Shown: positions 14,723-23,080, counted from the stretch's first letter. The stretch is 64,000 nt of DNA from AC-50 sp035640455 (GCA_035640455.1 DASQWB010000107.1:22011-86010), one strand, 5' to 3'. Notes: generated by a model not told the origin, from the sequence alone. Program-made: numbers and translations.

Positions 14723-14874
14723 AGGGCGTTCACCAAGCTGCTTTCTCCTCCCTCGTCGAACGTCGGAACCACTGCAAGCGGTGGCCCGTCACCCTCGTCG
14801 TCCGACTCGGTTCGAACCCCCGACGAGCTTTCGGCTCCGGAGGTGAGGAACGGGTCCGCTCCTGCTTTGCAGGC
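14723..14874 (-). promoter_or_regulatory. Structured infC leader, candidate ribosomal-protein autoregulatory RNA
   Basis: The 152 bases between thrS and infC contain no gene but several stems. On the mRNA strand these include CTCGTC/GACGAG around a GGTTCGAACC palindrome, and CCACCGC-TT-GCAGTGG (14771-14786 on the plus strand). Just before infC come GGAGGAG and a mini-ORF TTG GTG AAC GCC CTT TGA. In many bacteria L20 binds the infC leader to repress infC-rpmI-rplT. I infer a similar role; no known L20 leader consensus was checked. Confidence 0.4.
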
Positions 14875-16752
14875 CTAGAGAGTAGCAAGCTCGTTTCGCA
14901 GCCCCTCCAGACTCAGGGTCGCCTGCTCGCCCCCGCGTCGACGAACGGCGAGGCTGTCCTCCGACTCGCGGTCGCCGTAGACGATCACGTACGGGATCTT
15001 CTCCACCTCGGCGTCGCGGATCCGCTTACTGACCGTCTCGTCGCGCTCGTCGACCTCGACGCGGTAGCCCTCCAGCCGCTCGCGCACGCGCCGCCCCGCC
15101 TCTTGGTGCGCCTGGCCCACGGGAATGACGCGCACCTGGACGGGCGCGAGCCAGAACGGGAAGGCGCCTGCGTAGTGCTCGATGAGGATGCCGATGAAGC
15201 GCTCGAACGACCCGTAGAGCGCGCGATGAATGACGTAGAGCGGATGCTCCTCGTTGTCCGGCCCCACGTACGTGAGGCCGAAGCGCGACGGCATCTGCGA
15301 GTCGAGCTGGATCGTGCCCATCTGCCACTTGCGGCCGAGGGCGTCCTCCATGTGGAGGTCGATCTTCGGCCCGTAGAAGGCGCCCTCGCCTGCGGCGATG
15401 TCGTACTCGATCTCGTTCAGACGCAGCGCCTCCTCGAGCGCCGCCTCGGTCATGTCCCACTGCTCGTCGGTCCCGATCTTCTTGTCCGGCCTCGTCGACA
15501 GCTCGGCCGTCGCGGTCATGCCGAAGAGCCCGTAGAGGTAGCGCGCGTAGTCGACGACCGCCGCGATCTCGTCCTGGATCTGGTCCTCGGTGCAGAAGAT
15601 GTGCGCGTCGTCCTGGGTGATGATCCGGACGCGCAGCAGCCCGTGCAGCGTGCCGGTCAGCTCGTTGCGGTGGAGCGGCGAGGGCTCGGCGAGGCGCATC
15701 GGCAGCTCGCGGTAGCTGCGTAGGCGGCTGCCGAAGAGCAGCATCGCGCCGGGGCAGTTCATCGCCTTGATCGCCCACGGGCGGCCCTCGACGTCGAGCT
15801 TGAACATGAGGTCCTCGTACGTCGGGAAGTGGCCGGACGTCCAGAAGGTCTCGGCGTCGTAGATGATCGGCGTCTTGATCTCCTGGTAGCCGCGCCGCTC
15901 GTTCTCGCGATAGCGGACCTTCTCGAGCTCGTGCCAGATCGCCATGCCCTTGGGATGCCAGATCGGCGAGCCGGGCGAGTGCTCCGAGAAGTGGAAGAGG
16001 TCGAGCTGGGGCCCGAGCCGCCGGTGGTCGCGCCGCCGCGCCTCCTCGAGCTTCTGCAGGTGCGCCTCGAGAGCGTCCTTCGAGTAGAAGGCGGTGCCGT
16101 AGATGCGGGTCAGCTGCGTGTTGTGCTCGTCGCCGCGCCAGTACGCGCCGGCGAGGCTGGTGAGCTTGACCGCCTTGATCGGCTTCGAGTCCTGGAGGTG
16201 CGGTCCCCGGCAGAGGTCGGTGAAGTCGCCTTGGGTGTAGATCGAGATCGGGTCCTCGGCGGTCTCGACGAGCTCGACCTTATACGGCTCCTCTTCCGCC
16301 TCGAAGCGCTTCCGCGCTTCCTCGCGAGGAATCTCCTCGCGCGACCACTCTCGCCCTTCCTCCAGCTCCCGCCTGATCTCGTCCTCGATCTGCTGGAGGT
16401 CATCCTCGTGGATCGGCTCCGGGAACTCGAAGTCGTAGTAGAAGCCGTTCTCGATCGGTGGGCCGATCGCGATCTTCACGCCGGGGTAGAGGCGCCGGAC
16501 CGCCTCGGCCAGCAGGTGCGCCGAGGAGTGCCGGAGGACGGCGAGCGCGTCGGGGTCGTCGGCGTCGCGGGTCGTGAGGATCTGGATCCGCTGGCCCTCC
16601 TCGAGCGGGAGCCGCAGGTCCTGGACGCTGCCGTTCGAGCGCACGAGCACGGCCTGCTCGGCGAGCCGCGGGCCGATCGCGGCCGCGGCGTCGAGCCCGG
16701 TTGCGCCCTCTTCGAGTTCGAGTTCGGAGCCGTCGGGTAGGAGGACCTTCAT
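14875..16752 (-). CDS. thrS: Threonyl-tRNA synthetase
   Basis: A 625-residue ThrRS. Domains: TGS (1-60, MKVLLPDGSELELEEGATG), the editing/SAD domain with HSSAHLLAEA (the HxxxH zinc-like pair that hydrolyses Ser-tRNA-Thr), the class II catalytic core (MNCPGAMLLFGSRLRSYRELPMRLAE with the zinc cysteine, and the motif 3 region QLDSQMPSRFGLTYVG), and the C-terminal anticodon-binding domain (VRVIPVGQAHQEAGRRVRERL). The ATG at 16752 begins the TGS domain. It heads thrS-infC-rpmI-rplT, the same order as in many bacteria. Confidence 0.96.
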   Translation of the reverse strand: MKVLLPDGSELELEEGATGLDAAAAIGPRLAEQAVLVRSNGSVQDLRLPLEEGQRIQILTTRDADDPDALAVLRHSSAHLLAEAVRRLYPGVKIAIGPPIENGFYYDFEFPEPIHEDDLQQIEDEIRRELEEGREWSREEIPREEARKRFEAEEEPYKVELVETAEDPISIYTQGDFTDLCRGPHLQDSKPIKAVKLTSLAGAYWRGDEHNTQLTRIYGTAFYSKDALEAHLQKLEEARRRDHRRLGPQLDLFHFSEHSPGSPIWHPKGMAIWHELEKVRYRENERRGYQEIKTPIIYDAETFWTSGHFPTYEDLMFKLDVEGRPWAIKAMNCPGAMLLFGSRLRSYRELPMRLAEPSPLHRNELTGTLHGLLRVRIITQDDAHIFCTEDQIQDEIAAVVDYARYLYGLFGMTATAELSTRPDKKIGTDEQWDMTEAALEEALRLNEIEYDIAAGEGAFYGPKIDLHMEDALGRKWQMGTIQLDSQMPSRFGLTYVGPDNEEHPLYVIHRALYGSFERFIGILIEHYAGAFPFWLAPVQVRVIPVGQAHQEAGRRVRERLEGYRVEVDERDETVSKRIRDAEVEKIPYVIVYGDRESEDSLAVRRRGGEQATLSLEGLRNELATL

Positions 16753-16870
16753 GGCGGAAGAGGATACGCACCCCCGTGATGACGACCGCAACGCCGAGCT
16801 GGACGACTCGCCGGCTCCCGATCCTGAGGAGAAGGACACGGACGCCGACGACGATCCGCAGGCGGACTAG
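16751..16870 (+). CDS. Very acidic 39-residue ORF divergent from thrS
   Basis: ATG 16751-16753 shares the CATG with the divergent thrS start, leaving no room for separate promoters or a leader. The product (MAEEDTHPRDDDRNAELDDS, then more Asp/Glu/Pro) is nearly half acidic, not a composition usually produced by a random GC-rich frame. It could be a real disordered micro-protein, or the 5' region of the thrS transcript read backwards. No homology is recognised. Confidence 0.3.
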   Translation: MAEEDTHPRDDDRNAELDDSPAPDPEEKDTDADDDPQAD

Positions 16871-16985
16871 TCGGGTCGTAGTCGAAGTCCCAGAGGACGT
16901 CGTCCGGGTTTGGCCTCGCCCCGCGCCGCGTCCTCCGCCCAGACGCCTGACGACCGCCTAGTCGCCGGGGCCAAGCCGGCGGACG

Positions 16986-17336
16986 TCATCGCAGAGCTGC
17001 GTCGCGCACGTCTGCGGGAGCCTTCAGCCAATAGCTCTCGCGCAGCCACTCGAGCGCAGCGGCCAGCGTCTCCTCGTCGGTGACGGCAGCCGTGACCCAG
17101 CCGTAGCGGCCGACGTGGCTCGCGCGCCGCACCCACGGCAGGTAGTTCGTCACCTCGCGCTCCTCGGGCGTCAGCTTCAGGGTGACGTGCACCGCGTCCG
17201 GTTCCTCGATCATCCAGGCGAACATGCGGTTGTCGCCGACCTTGAAGACCGGGAATCCCCACGGCGCGTCCTCGTACGCGCGCGGGAAGGAGAGCGCGAG
17301 CCCTCGGATCCTCGCGGCCAGCCCGGCGACGTCCAT
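16986..17336 (-). CDS. MmcQ/YjbR family protein
   Basis: A 116-residue protein of the MmcQ/YjbR (DUF419) cyclic-fold family. Characteristic segments are ALSFPRAYEDAPWGFPVFKVGDNRMFAWM and VTLKLTPEEREVTNYLPWVRRASHVGRYGWVTA, ending in a helix with LAAALEWLRESYWL. The fold resembles a DNA-binding CyaY-like domain, but the role is unknown. The ATG at 17336 gives the family's normal length of about 115. The stretch 16871-16985 before its end holds no gene I can support. Confidence 0.85.
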   Translation of the reverse strand: MDVAGLAARIRGLALSFPRAYEDAPWGFPVFKVGDNRMFAWMIEEPDAVHVTLKLTPEEREVTNYLPWVRRASHVGRYGWVTAAVTDEETLAAALEWLRESYWLKAPADVRDAALR

Positions 17337-17414
17337 GGGCGCATTCTCGCCGTTTGCCGGACCCATGAGCCGGGTAGGCGTTGCTTGATTCAAACCCATA
17401 AGGGGGCAGATCTC

Positions 17415-17831
17415 ATGGCGAAGAGCATCCGCAACACGATGACCTCGAATCCCTGCAGCATCGACGCCGGCAAGTCAGTCGCCTACGCGGCGAAGATGAT
17501 GCGCGACGAGGACGTCGGGATCGCCCCGATCGTCGAGGGCGACCGTCTCGTGGGCGTCCTCACGGATCGCGACATCGCCGTCCGCGTCGTCGCCGAGGGG
17601 CTCGACCCGGAGCGGGTGAAAGTCTTCGAAGTCGCCTCGCGCGACGTCGTGACGCTCGATCTGGACCAGGATCTGGACGAGGCGCTGCGCCTGATGGCGC
17701 GGCACCAGGTCCGCCGCCTGCCCGTCGTCGAGGAGGACGGGCGCCTAGTCGGCGTCCTGGCCCAGGCCGACGTGGCCCACGAGGCCGACGAGCGCCGCAC
17801 GGGCGAGGTCGTCGAGCAGATCTCCAAGTAG
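17415..17831 (+). CDS. Two-CBS-domain protein
   Basis: A 138-residue protein made only of a Bateman module, two CBS domains: residues 5-60 (SNPCSIDAGKSVAYAAKMMRD, then GVLTDRDIAVRVVAEGLD) and 70-130 (DVVTLDLDQDLDEALRLMARHQVRRLPVVEEDGRLVGVLAQADVA). Such stand-alone proteins bind adenine nucleotides or SAM and act as energy or redox sensors. AGGGGG lies 9 bases before the ATG. It is a single-gene unit that ends in a strong bidirectional hairpin. Confidence 0.93.
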   Translation: MAKSIRNTMTSNPCSIDAGKSVAYAAKMMRDEDVGIAPIVEGDRLVGVLTDRDIAVRVVAEGLDPERVKVFEVASRDVVTLDLDQDLDEALRLMARHQVRRLPVVEEDGRLVGVLAQADVAHEADERRTGEVVEQISK

Positions 17832-17836
17832 CGACG

Positions 17837-17867
17837 GTGAGGGGCGGCGCTGGACGCCGCCCCTCAC
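17837..17867. terminator. Strong bidirectional terminator hairpin
   Basis: A perfect 13-bp stem, GTGAGGGGCGGCG (17837-17849) with CGCCGCCCCTCAC (17855-17867) and loop CTGGA, fills the gap between the convergent CBS gene and the zinc-ribbon gene. It should stop transcripts from both sides. Confidence 0.85.
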
Positions 17868-18020
17868 CTACTGCTCGCAGTCGCCCGTCTCGCCTTCGCA
17901 GCAGCCGAGCTTGAGCCGGCAGCGGGGGCACTGCGAGGTCTGATGACGCCACTCGAGGGCGGCGCCGCAGCGGGGACAGGGCTCGCGCTCCGTCTCCGCT
18001 GCGGCGGCCGCCGACGACAC
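17868..18020 (-). CDS. Small zinc-ribbon protein
   Basis: A 50-residue product starting at the GTG at 18020, VSSAAAAAETEREPCPRCGAALEW..., with CPRC and CPRC knuckles spaced like a zinc ribbon, plus a Cys-rich tail (GCCEGETGDCEQ). It starts 5 bases after the stop of the glycosidase gene on the same strand, so it is probably co-transcribed with it. Functions of such mini zinc ribbons are unknown. Confidence rests on the motif and the tight spacing to the terminator. Confidence 0.6.
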   Translation of the reverse strand: MSSAAAAAETEREPCPRCGAALEWRHQTSQCPRCRLKLGCCEGETGDCEQ

Positions 18021-18025
18021 GGCGC

Positions 18026-19432
18026 TTAGCGCGCGACCAGCGTCAGGAAGCGAGAGACGCGGTCGCCATGGATGTCGTTCATCTGCACCTGCACGTAGTA
18101 GGTGCGCCCCTTCACGGGCGTGAACGCGATCGGGACCGTCACCCAGCCGTCGATGCCGAGCTTTCCCTGCGGCTGCGGGTGGGCGACAAGGCTGTCCCCG
18201 AGGATGACGCGGATGTCGACCCCGATCGCCGCGCCGACCGGCGAGCGCGTCTCCATCTCGCGCGCGGAGAGGCGAACGACGGGGTTCGCCTTCCCGCCCT
18301 TGACGACGACGAGCGCGTTCCGCGGGTCGAACCGGTACGCGAGGTCGGCGAACGTGAAGAAGGCCGGCTTCAGCGTGCCGTCCTCGGCGATCAGGCCGCT
18401 CTGCCACGGATCGCCTTGGTCGTCGTGGAGGACGAACCAGATGAACATCGGCACGTACGAGTAGCGAGCGGCGATCGCGACGGCGCGCTTCATGTAGTCC
18501 GACTGGGTTTGGTAGCTGACGCCCTTCGCGTCGCCAGGCTTCGTCTCGTGCCCGTACTCGGTGATCCAGATCGGGATCGCGCTCTTGCGGTGGAACCACC
18601 TCTTGAGCGACGTCTCGAGGCGCGGGATCGAGCTGAGCGAGACGTTCGGCCAGCGAACAACCTGCTCCGGCCGCTGCTTCGGGTCGGTCGGGTACGGGTG
18701 GTGGGCCACGGCGTCGAACTTCAGCCTCGGATTCGCCTTGGCGACGAGCTGGTAGAAGCGGGCCGGCGAGTGGGTGTCCTGGAGCCCCTTCACGTGCCGG
18801 TCCCGCCCGCGGGCCGACGTTTCCCCAAGGCCCACGAGCGTGAGCTTGTTCCCGGCCTTGAGACCGGTGTACGCCGCCTTGAAGAGCTTCGCGTAGTTCG
18901 CCGGGCCGACGGAGCGGCCCTTCCGGTCGAACTGCGGCGAGAGGAACTGGTTCAGGTTCGGCTCGTTCCAGACGCCGTAGTAGCGGACGAACGGGTAGCC
19001 GGCATACCGGCCCGAGTAGCGCGCCGCGACGGCCCGTGTAAACGCGGTGAGGCTGCCGAGCTGCCTCGGCAGCCGGTTGGCGGCCCGGCCGGCCCACTTC
19101 GGCGTCCCCCAGATCTGGAGCATCGGCTCGATGCCGCGGGCCTGTGCCCCGCGAATTAGGTCGTCGAGCTCCGTGAACTTGTACGCAGGGTCGAAAGGAT
19201 TCGACGCGTTGGCGGGACGGGTCGGCGCCACCTTGGCCCAATTGACCGCAGCGTTGATGATGGTGGCGTGCGCGTCGCGCGCGCGGTCGAGGTTCTGGAT
19301 GCGATCGGCGCGCCAGCGGAACGCGGCGTCGTCGTAGAAGCCGACGAACATCCTCGCCGCGCCGAATGCCGTGGACGGCACTGCGACGGCCGCGAGGCAC
19401 ACCAATAGGACGATTCGCAGCAGACGATTCAC
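18026..19432 (-). CDS. Secreted clan-A glycoside hydrolase (TIM barrel)
   Basis: A 468-residue exported protein with a signal peptide in residues 1-25. The TIM barrel (about 28-345) carries the clan GH-A pair: acid/base Glu157 in YYGVWNEPNLN and nucleophile Glu292 in PIWITEYGHE. AHHPYP and WGTPKW are further active-site landmarks of GH5/GH39-like enzymes. A C-terminal beta domain of about 100 residues (VVRLSAREMETRSPVG...) may bind substrate. The polysaccharide is not known. GTG 19432 has AAGGGGG about 10 bases upstream. Confidence 0.82.
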   Translation of the reverse strand: MNRLLRIVLLVCLAAVAVPSTAFGAARMFVGFYDDAAFRWRADRIQNLDRARDAHATIINAAVNWAKVAPTRPANASNPFDPAYKFTELDDLIRGAQARGIEPMLQIWGTPKWAGRAANRLPRQLGSLTAFTRAVAARYSGRYAGYPFVRYYGVWNEPNLNQFLSPQFDRKGRSVGPANYAKLFKAAYTGLKAGNKLTLVGLGETSARGRDRHVKGLQDTHSPARFYQLVAKANPRLKFDAVAHHPYPTDPKQRPEQVVRWPNVSLSSIPRLETSLKRWFHRKSAIPIWITEYGHETKPGDAKGVSYQTQSDYMKRAVAIAARYSYVPMFIWFVLHDDQGDPWQSGLIAEDGTLKPAFFTFADLAYRFDPRNALVVVKGGKANPVVRLSAREMETRSPVGAAIGVDIRVILGDSLVAHPQPQGKLGIDGWVTVPIAFTPVKGRTYYVQVQMNDIHGDRVSRFLTLVAR

Positions 19433-19571
19433 AGGCAGAGCCCCCTTCGGATCGGAACCACGAGACGGTACCGCGGCTTTATGACGACGCTGTAAGGAAA
19501 GGATGGCGAGCGCGTCGGAAGGAGCGCCGAGGCTACTTCAGCGGAGGCGCCGCTTGCGGTGCCGACCTTCA

Positions 19572-19598
19572 GGACGCGCAGGCTCCGCCTGTGCGTCC
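19572..19598 (-). terminator. Terminator hairpin after the GGDEF-EAL gene
   Basis: GGACGCGCAGGC (19572-19583) pairs with GCCTGTGCGTCC (19587-19598), 12 bp with one G-U, loop TCC, 30 bases past the stop of the GGDEF-EAL gene. The rest of 19433-19627 (195 bases) shows no gene; it must also hold the promoter of the glycosidase. Confidence 0.65.
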
Positions 19599-19627
19599 GT
19601 CTGGAACGACCGGTCGATCGCTGGAAG

Positions 19628-21592
19628 TTAGACCGCTTCGGCCGTAAGGTCGCGCCGCGGCAGCCGGCTGTCGAGCCAGGCGGTGAGCTCGCTGGCCGGG
19701 AGGGGCTTCGTGAGGAAGTAGCCCTGCGCCGAGTCGCAGCCGAGCTCGACGAGCCGCTCCCAGACCGCCGCCGACTCGACGCCCTCGGCGACGACGCTCA
19801 GGTCGAGATTGCGGCCGAGGTCGATCGTCGAGCGGACGATGCGGGCGTGCTGCTCCTCCCGGTCCATCGCCATCACGAAGGAGCGGTCGATCTTGATCTC
19901 GTCGACCGGAAGCTCGCTCAGGTAGGCGAGCGAGGCGTAGCCCGTGCCGAAGTCGTCGACCGCGAGGCTGACACCCGCGTCCCGGAGCCGCTGGAGGATC
20001 TCCTTCGCTCGCGGCGGGTCGGCCAGCACGCTCGTCTCGGTGAGCTCGAGCTCAAGCACCTCGGGGTCGAGGTCGTACTTGCGGAGCATCCGCCCGAGCT
20101 CCTCCGGGAACTCCTCGTCGAGGATGTTCCGCATCGCGACGTTCACCGCGACAGTGAGCTCGAAGCCCTCCTCGCGCCAGCGGCGGCACTGCTTGAGCGC
20201 CTCCTCGACGACGAAGAGGGTCAGCGGCCGGATCAGCCCCGTGTGCTCGGCGACGGGGATGAAGACGTCCGGCGGGACGAGGCCGCGCTCGGGGTGCTGC
20301 CAGCGGACGAGCGCCTCGACGCCTCGCACCGTCCCGTCGACGAGCGTCGCCTTCGGCTGGTAGTGGAGGACGAGCTCGCCGTTCTCGATCGCGCGCCGCA
20401 GCTCGCCGACGAGCATGAGCCGCTCCGGCCGGTAGTTGTCGACGTCGGCGTCGTAGACGGCGTAGTGCGTCTTCGTCTCCTTCGCGACGTACATCGCGAC
20501 GTCGGCGCGCTGGAGGAGCGTCTCCACGTCGTCGCCGTGCTGGGGATGGAGGGCGATGCCGACGCTCGCCTCCGCCTCGAGCGGCAGGCCGTCGATCACG
20601 AACGGGTCCTGGAGCGCGCGCGAGATCCGCTCCGCAAGCACGACGCCCCCCTCCGCGTGAGTGAGGTTCGGGACGAGGAGCGCGAACTCGTCGCCCCCGA
20701 GCCGGGCGACGGTGTCGGTGGGGCGCACGACGACGGCGAGGCGGCGCGCGACCTCCTTCAGCATCAGGTCGCCGCAGTGATGGCCCAAGGTGTCGTTGAC
20801 CTCCTTGAAGCGGTCGAGGTCCATGAGCAGGACCCCGAGCCCGCCTCCGGTGCGCGCGCTGCCGCGCAGGGCGTGCTCGACGCGGTCGAGGAAGAGCGAG
20901 CGGTTCGGCAGGCCGGTGAGGTGGTCGTGGAGCGCCAACCGCTCGTTCTCCTCCGCCTGGCGGCGGAGCTTCCGCGAGGCGCCCGCGACGAGCCGGAAGA
21001 TGCTGACCCAGAGCAGGAGCAGTCCGCTCGCGATGAAGGCGTAGGTCGTCCGGACGTCGTCCGCGACGGCGGCCTGGATCGGCGCGTACGGGAGGTAGAG
21101 CTCCAGGGCACCGAGGATCCGTCCGCTCGTCCCGAAGCGGAGCGGGACGACCACCTCGTAGACCCGGCCGCTCCAGTCGCCGGCGGACATGCCGGCCGCG
21201 ACCCGTCCATCGAGGGCCCGGTGGAGGCGAGGGCTCGGCCGGAACGCGTGGCCGATCGAGGTGCGGTCGTCGGCGTAGAGGACGCGGCCGCGGCCGTCCC
21301 AGAGCTTCACGCTCGTCACGCCCGAGGCCTTCAGCCCCGCGATCGTGCGGTCGAGCGCGATGAGGTCGCTCTGGCCGAGGCCGTAGCGGAACTCGTACGG
21401 CGTCAGCTGGGTCTGGAGGGCGGTGGCGACGAGGACCGCGGACTGGCGCGCGTCCGCGTACGCGCGCGCGCGGACCTGGTGCTCGAGGTACTGCGACAGC
21501 CCGAAGCCGAGCAGCGCGATCGGCAGGAGGCTGACGAGCGCGAACTTCGTGAGCAGGCTGGGCCGGCCGCGAGAAGGCAGAAGATGCCGCAA
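19628..21592 (-). CDS. Membrane GGDEF-EAL protein (cyclic di-GMP turnover)
   Basis: A 654-residue protein. TM helix 1 (about 16-34), an extracytoplasmic sensor domain (35-180) and TM helix 2 (184-203) lead to a cytoplasmic GGDEF domain. GGDEF (299-303) is intact, as is the inhibitory I-site RPTD (290-293), exactly five residues upstream. The EAL domain also looks active: EAL (426-428), the metal motif DDFGTGY (546-552) and VAEGVES. It may therefore make and degrade c-di-GMP, switching with an external signal. It is monocistronic, preceded by a 233-base structured leader. Confidence 0.93.
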   Translation of the reverse strand: MRHLLPSRGRPSLLTKFALVSLLPIALLGFGLSQYLEHQVRARAYADARQSAVLVATALQTQLTPYEFRYGLGQSDLIALDRTIAGLKASGVTSVKLWDGRGRVLYADDRTSIGHAFRPSPRLHRALDGRVAAGMSAGDWSGRVYEVVVPLRFGTSGRILGALELYLPYAPIQAAVADDVRTTYAFIASGLLLLWVSIFRLVAGASRKLRRQAEENERLALHDHLTGLPNRSLFLDRVEHALRGSARTGGGLGVLLMDLDRFKEVNDTLGHHCGDLMLKEVARRLAVVVRPTDTVARLGGDEFALLVPNLTHAEGGVVLAERISRALQDPFVIDGLPLEAEASVGIALHPQHGDDVETLLQRADVAMYVAKETKTHYAVYDADVDNYRPERLMLVGELRRAIENGELVLHYQPKATLVDGTVRGVEALVRWQHPERGLVPPDVFIPVAEHTGLIRPLTLFVVEEALKQCRRWREEGFELTVAVNVAMRNILDEEFPEELGRMLRKYDLDPEVLELELTETSVLADPPRAKEILQRLRDAGVSLAVDDFGTGYASLAYLSELPVDEIKIDRSFVMAMDREEQHARIVRSTIDLGRNLDLSVVAEGVESAAVWERLVELGCDSAQGYFLTKPLPASELTAWLDSRLPRRDLTAEAV

Positions 21593-21825
21593 GGCCTGAC
21601 TATCTTCGGCAGGAGCGGGTGAGGGCGGCTCCCCCGAAAGGGTGCCGACCTGCCCTTGCTCAGCCGGCGCGGGAGGAGCGACCGCAAGTGCTCCTCCCGC
21701 ACCGGATCGGATTGGCGCCGCGGCACGTCGCCCACGTGCCGCGGCTGCTCGTCCATAGAACGGACCCGCCCGGAGGCCGAAACTTGCGCGAGCCGGGAAG
21801 GAGCCAGCCGCGAAAGAGCGATGTC
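21593..21825 (-). promoter_or_regulatory. Structured intergenic leader with two perfect hairpins
   Basis: Between the ROK gene stop and the GGDEF-EAL start lie two perfect stems: GCCGCGGCACGT (21717-21728) with ACGTGCCGCGGC (21734-21745), and GCGGGAGGAGC (21669-21679) with GCTCCTCCCGC (21690-21700). The first may simply terminate the ROK gene. The second sits about 80 bases before the GGDEF-EAL start and could be a leader element. No gene is supported here. Confidence 0.55.
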
Positions 21826-23007
21826 TTACGCGGGCACGGCGCCGGCGCGGTTTACGAACACGCTGTCGAGCGCCGCGCGAAGGCCGACCGCGAGGGCGCC
21901 CGTCAGGACCGCGGCCTCGCCGAGGCTCGAGACCTCGACGCGCGGCGGGTAGGGCATCCAGTCGGCGAGCAGCCCGCGGACCGGCTCGAGGAGGAGGTCG
22001 CCGTTCGCGCCGAGGCCGCCGCCGAGCACGACCAGCGCGACGTCGGCCACGGCGGCGATCGGGGCGAGGTGCATCGCGATGCGGCGCGCGACCTCCTCGA
22101 CCACCTCGCGCGCGACCCCGTCGCCGCCGCGCGCCTCGGCGAAGATCGCCCGCACGTCGTAGGGCGGCGCGAGCACGGTGTCCGGCCGGCCGTCGACGAG
22201 CTGCGCCGCGAGGGCCGAGACCGCCGCCGCCGACGGGTCGAGGTCGTCCTGGAGCCCGCCGAGGGCGTAGTCGACCTCGCCTGCGGCGCCGTGGTGGCCG
22301 CGGTGGAGCTCGCCGCGAAGCACGATTCCCGCTCCCAATCCCGTGCCGATCGAGAGGAAGGCGAAGTTGTCGACGCCGCGGGCGACGCCGCGCCAGTGCT
22401 CGCCGAGGGCGGCGAGGTTGATGTCGTTCTCGAGCGTGACGCGGAGGCCGAGCCGCTCGTTGAGCTCCGCGTCGAACAGCCGCCCCTCGAGGCCCGGCAC
22501 GTTCAGGGCCAGGTTGATCCTTCCCGTCTGCGACTCGACGACCCCCGGGACGCCGACGACGACGCCGTCGATGACGTCCTCCGGAATCGCCGCCGCATCG
22601 ACGAGCGAGGTCCGGAGGGCGGCAATCGTCTCGACGGCCGTCTCGGCATCGGTGGCAGGAAGCTCGACGTCCTGACGCGCGCGGATCTCGCCGGTCAGGT
22701 CGCAGGCGGCGCCGCGGAGGAAACGGGCCCCGAGGTCGAAGCCGAGCACGAAGGCGGCGTCGGGCGTCGGCTCGAAGTAGAGGGCGCCGTAGGAGGGGCG
22801 GCCTGGGTTGTGCGAGGTCTCTCGGACGAGTCCCGCCTCGAGCAGCGAGCGCAGCGCGAGCGAGACCGTCGGCTTCGAGATCCCCGCGCGCCGCGAGATC
22901 TCGGCGCGCGAGATCGGCGCGCCCTCGCGGATCGTCTCGAGGACGGTGCGCTCGTTGAGATGCTTGAGGAGCGGCGGGATCGCCGGCCGGGGGCGTGGAC
23001 GGGCCAT
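21826..23007 (-). CDS. ROK-family transcriptional repressor
   Basis: A 393-residue NagC/XylR-type regulator. Residues 15-75 form a winged helix (ISRAEISRRAGISKPTVSLALRSLLEAGLV). The ROK domain follows: VLGFDLGARFLRG (phosphate loop), GVPGVVESQTG, ENDINLAALGEHW and SIGTGLGAGIVLRGELHRGHHGAAGEVDY. The usual zinc motif CxCGxxGCxE after that point is absent (YALGGLQDDLDPSAAA), so it lacks the structural zinc of classic ROK proteins. It is divergent from the sugar ABC operon and almost certainly represses it, with a sugar or sugar phosphate as inducer. The ATG at 23007 is chosen; a TTG at 23028 is possible. Confidence 0.92.
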   Translation of the reverse strand: MARPRPRPAIPPLLKHLNERTVLETIREGAPISRAEISRRAGISKPTVSLALRSLLEAGLVRETSHNPGRPSYGALYFEPTPDAAFVLGFDLGARFLRGAACDLTGEIRARQDVELPATDAETAVETIAALRTSLVDAAAIPEDVIDGVVVGVPGVVESQTGRINLALNVPGLEGRLFDAELNERLGLRVTLENDINLAALGEHWRGVARGVDNFAFLSIGTGLGAGIVLRGELHRGHHGAAGEVDYALGGLQDDLDPSAAAVSALAAQLVDGRPDTVLAPPYDVRAIFAEARGGDGVAREVVEEVARRIAMHLAPIAAVADVALVVLGGGLGANGDLLLEPVRGLLADWMPYPPRVEVSSLGEAAVLTGALAVGLRAALDSVFVNRAGAVPA

Positions 23008-23051
23008 CTCGTCAGCAAGCCTAACCAAATGACGCCGCGAAGAAAAGTCGC

Positions 23052-23080
23052 TTGACTCGATTCGAGGAGGGGTCTAGAGT
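23052..23080 (+). promoter_or_regulatory. Promoter of the sugar ABC/GH4 operon
   Basis: TTGACT (23052-23057) and TAGAGT (23075-23080) are separated by exactly 17 bases, a near-consensus sigma-70 promoter and the best in the window. The start site would be near 23087, about 64 bases before the first gene. Confidence 0.75.

Noticed and set aside
14755..14830. tRNA-like element in the infC leader (GGTTCGAACCCCC)
   Set aside because: The T-arm-like sequence lacks pairing outside the palindrome and no acceptor or anticodon stem fits.
21403..21756. Overlapping frame (MDEQPRHVGDVPRR...) upstream of the GGDEF-EAL gene
   Set aside because: It reads through two perfect hairpins and into the GGDEF-EAL gene, with a random-looking product.
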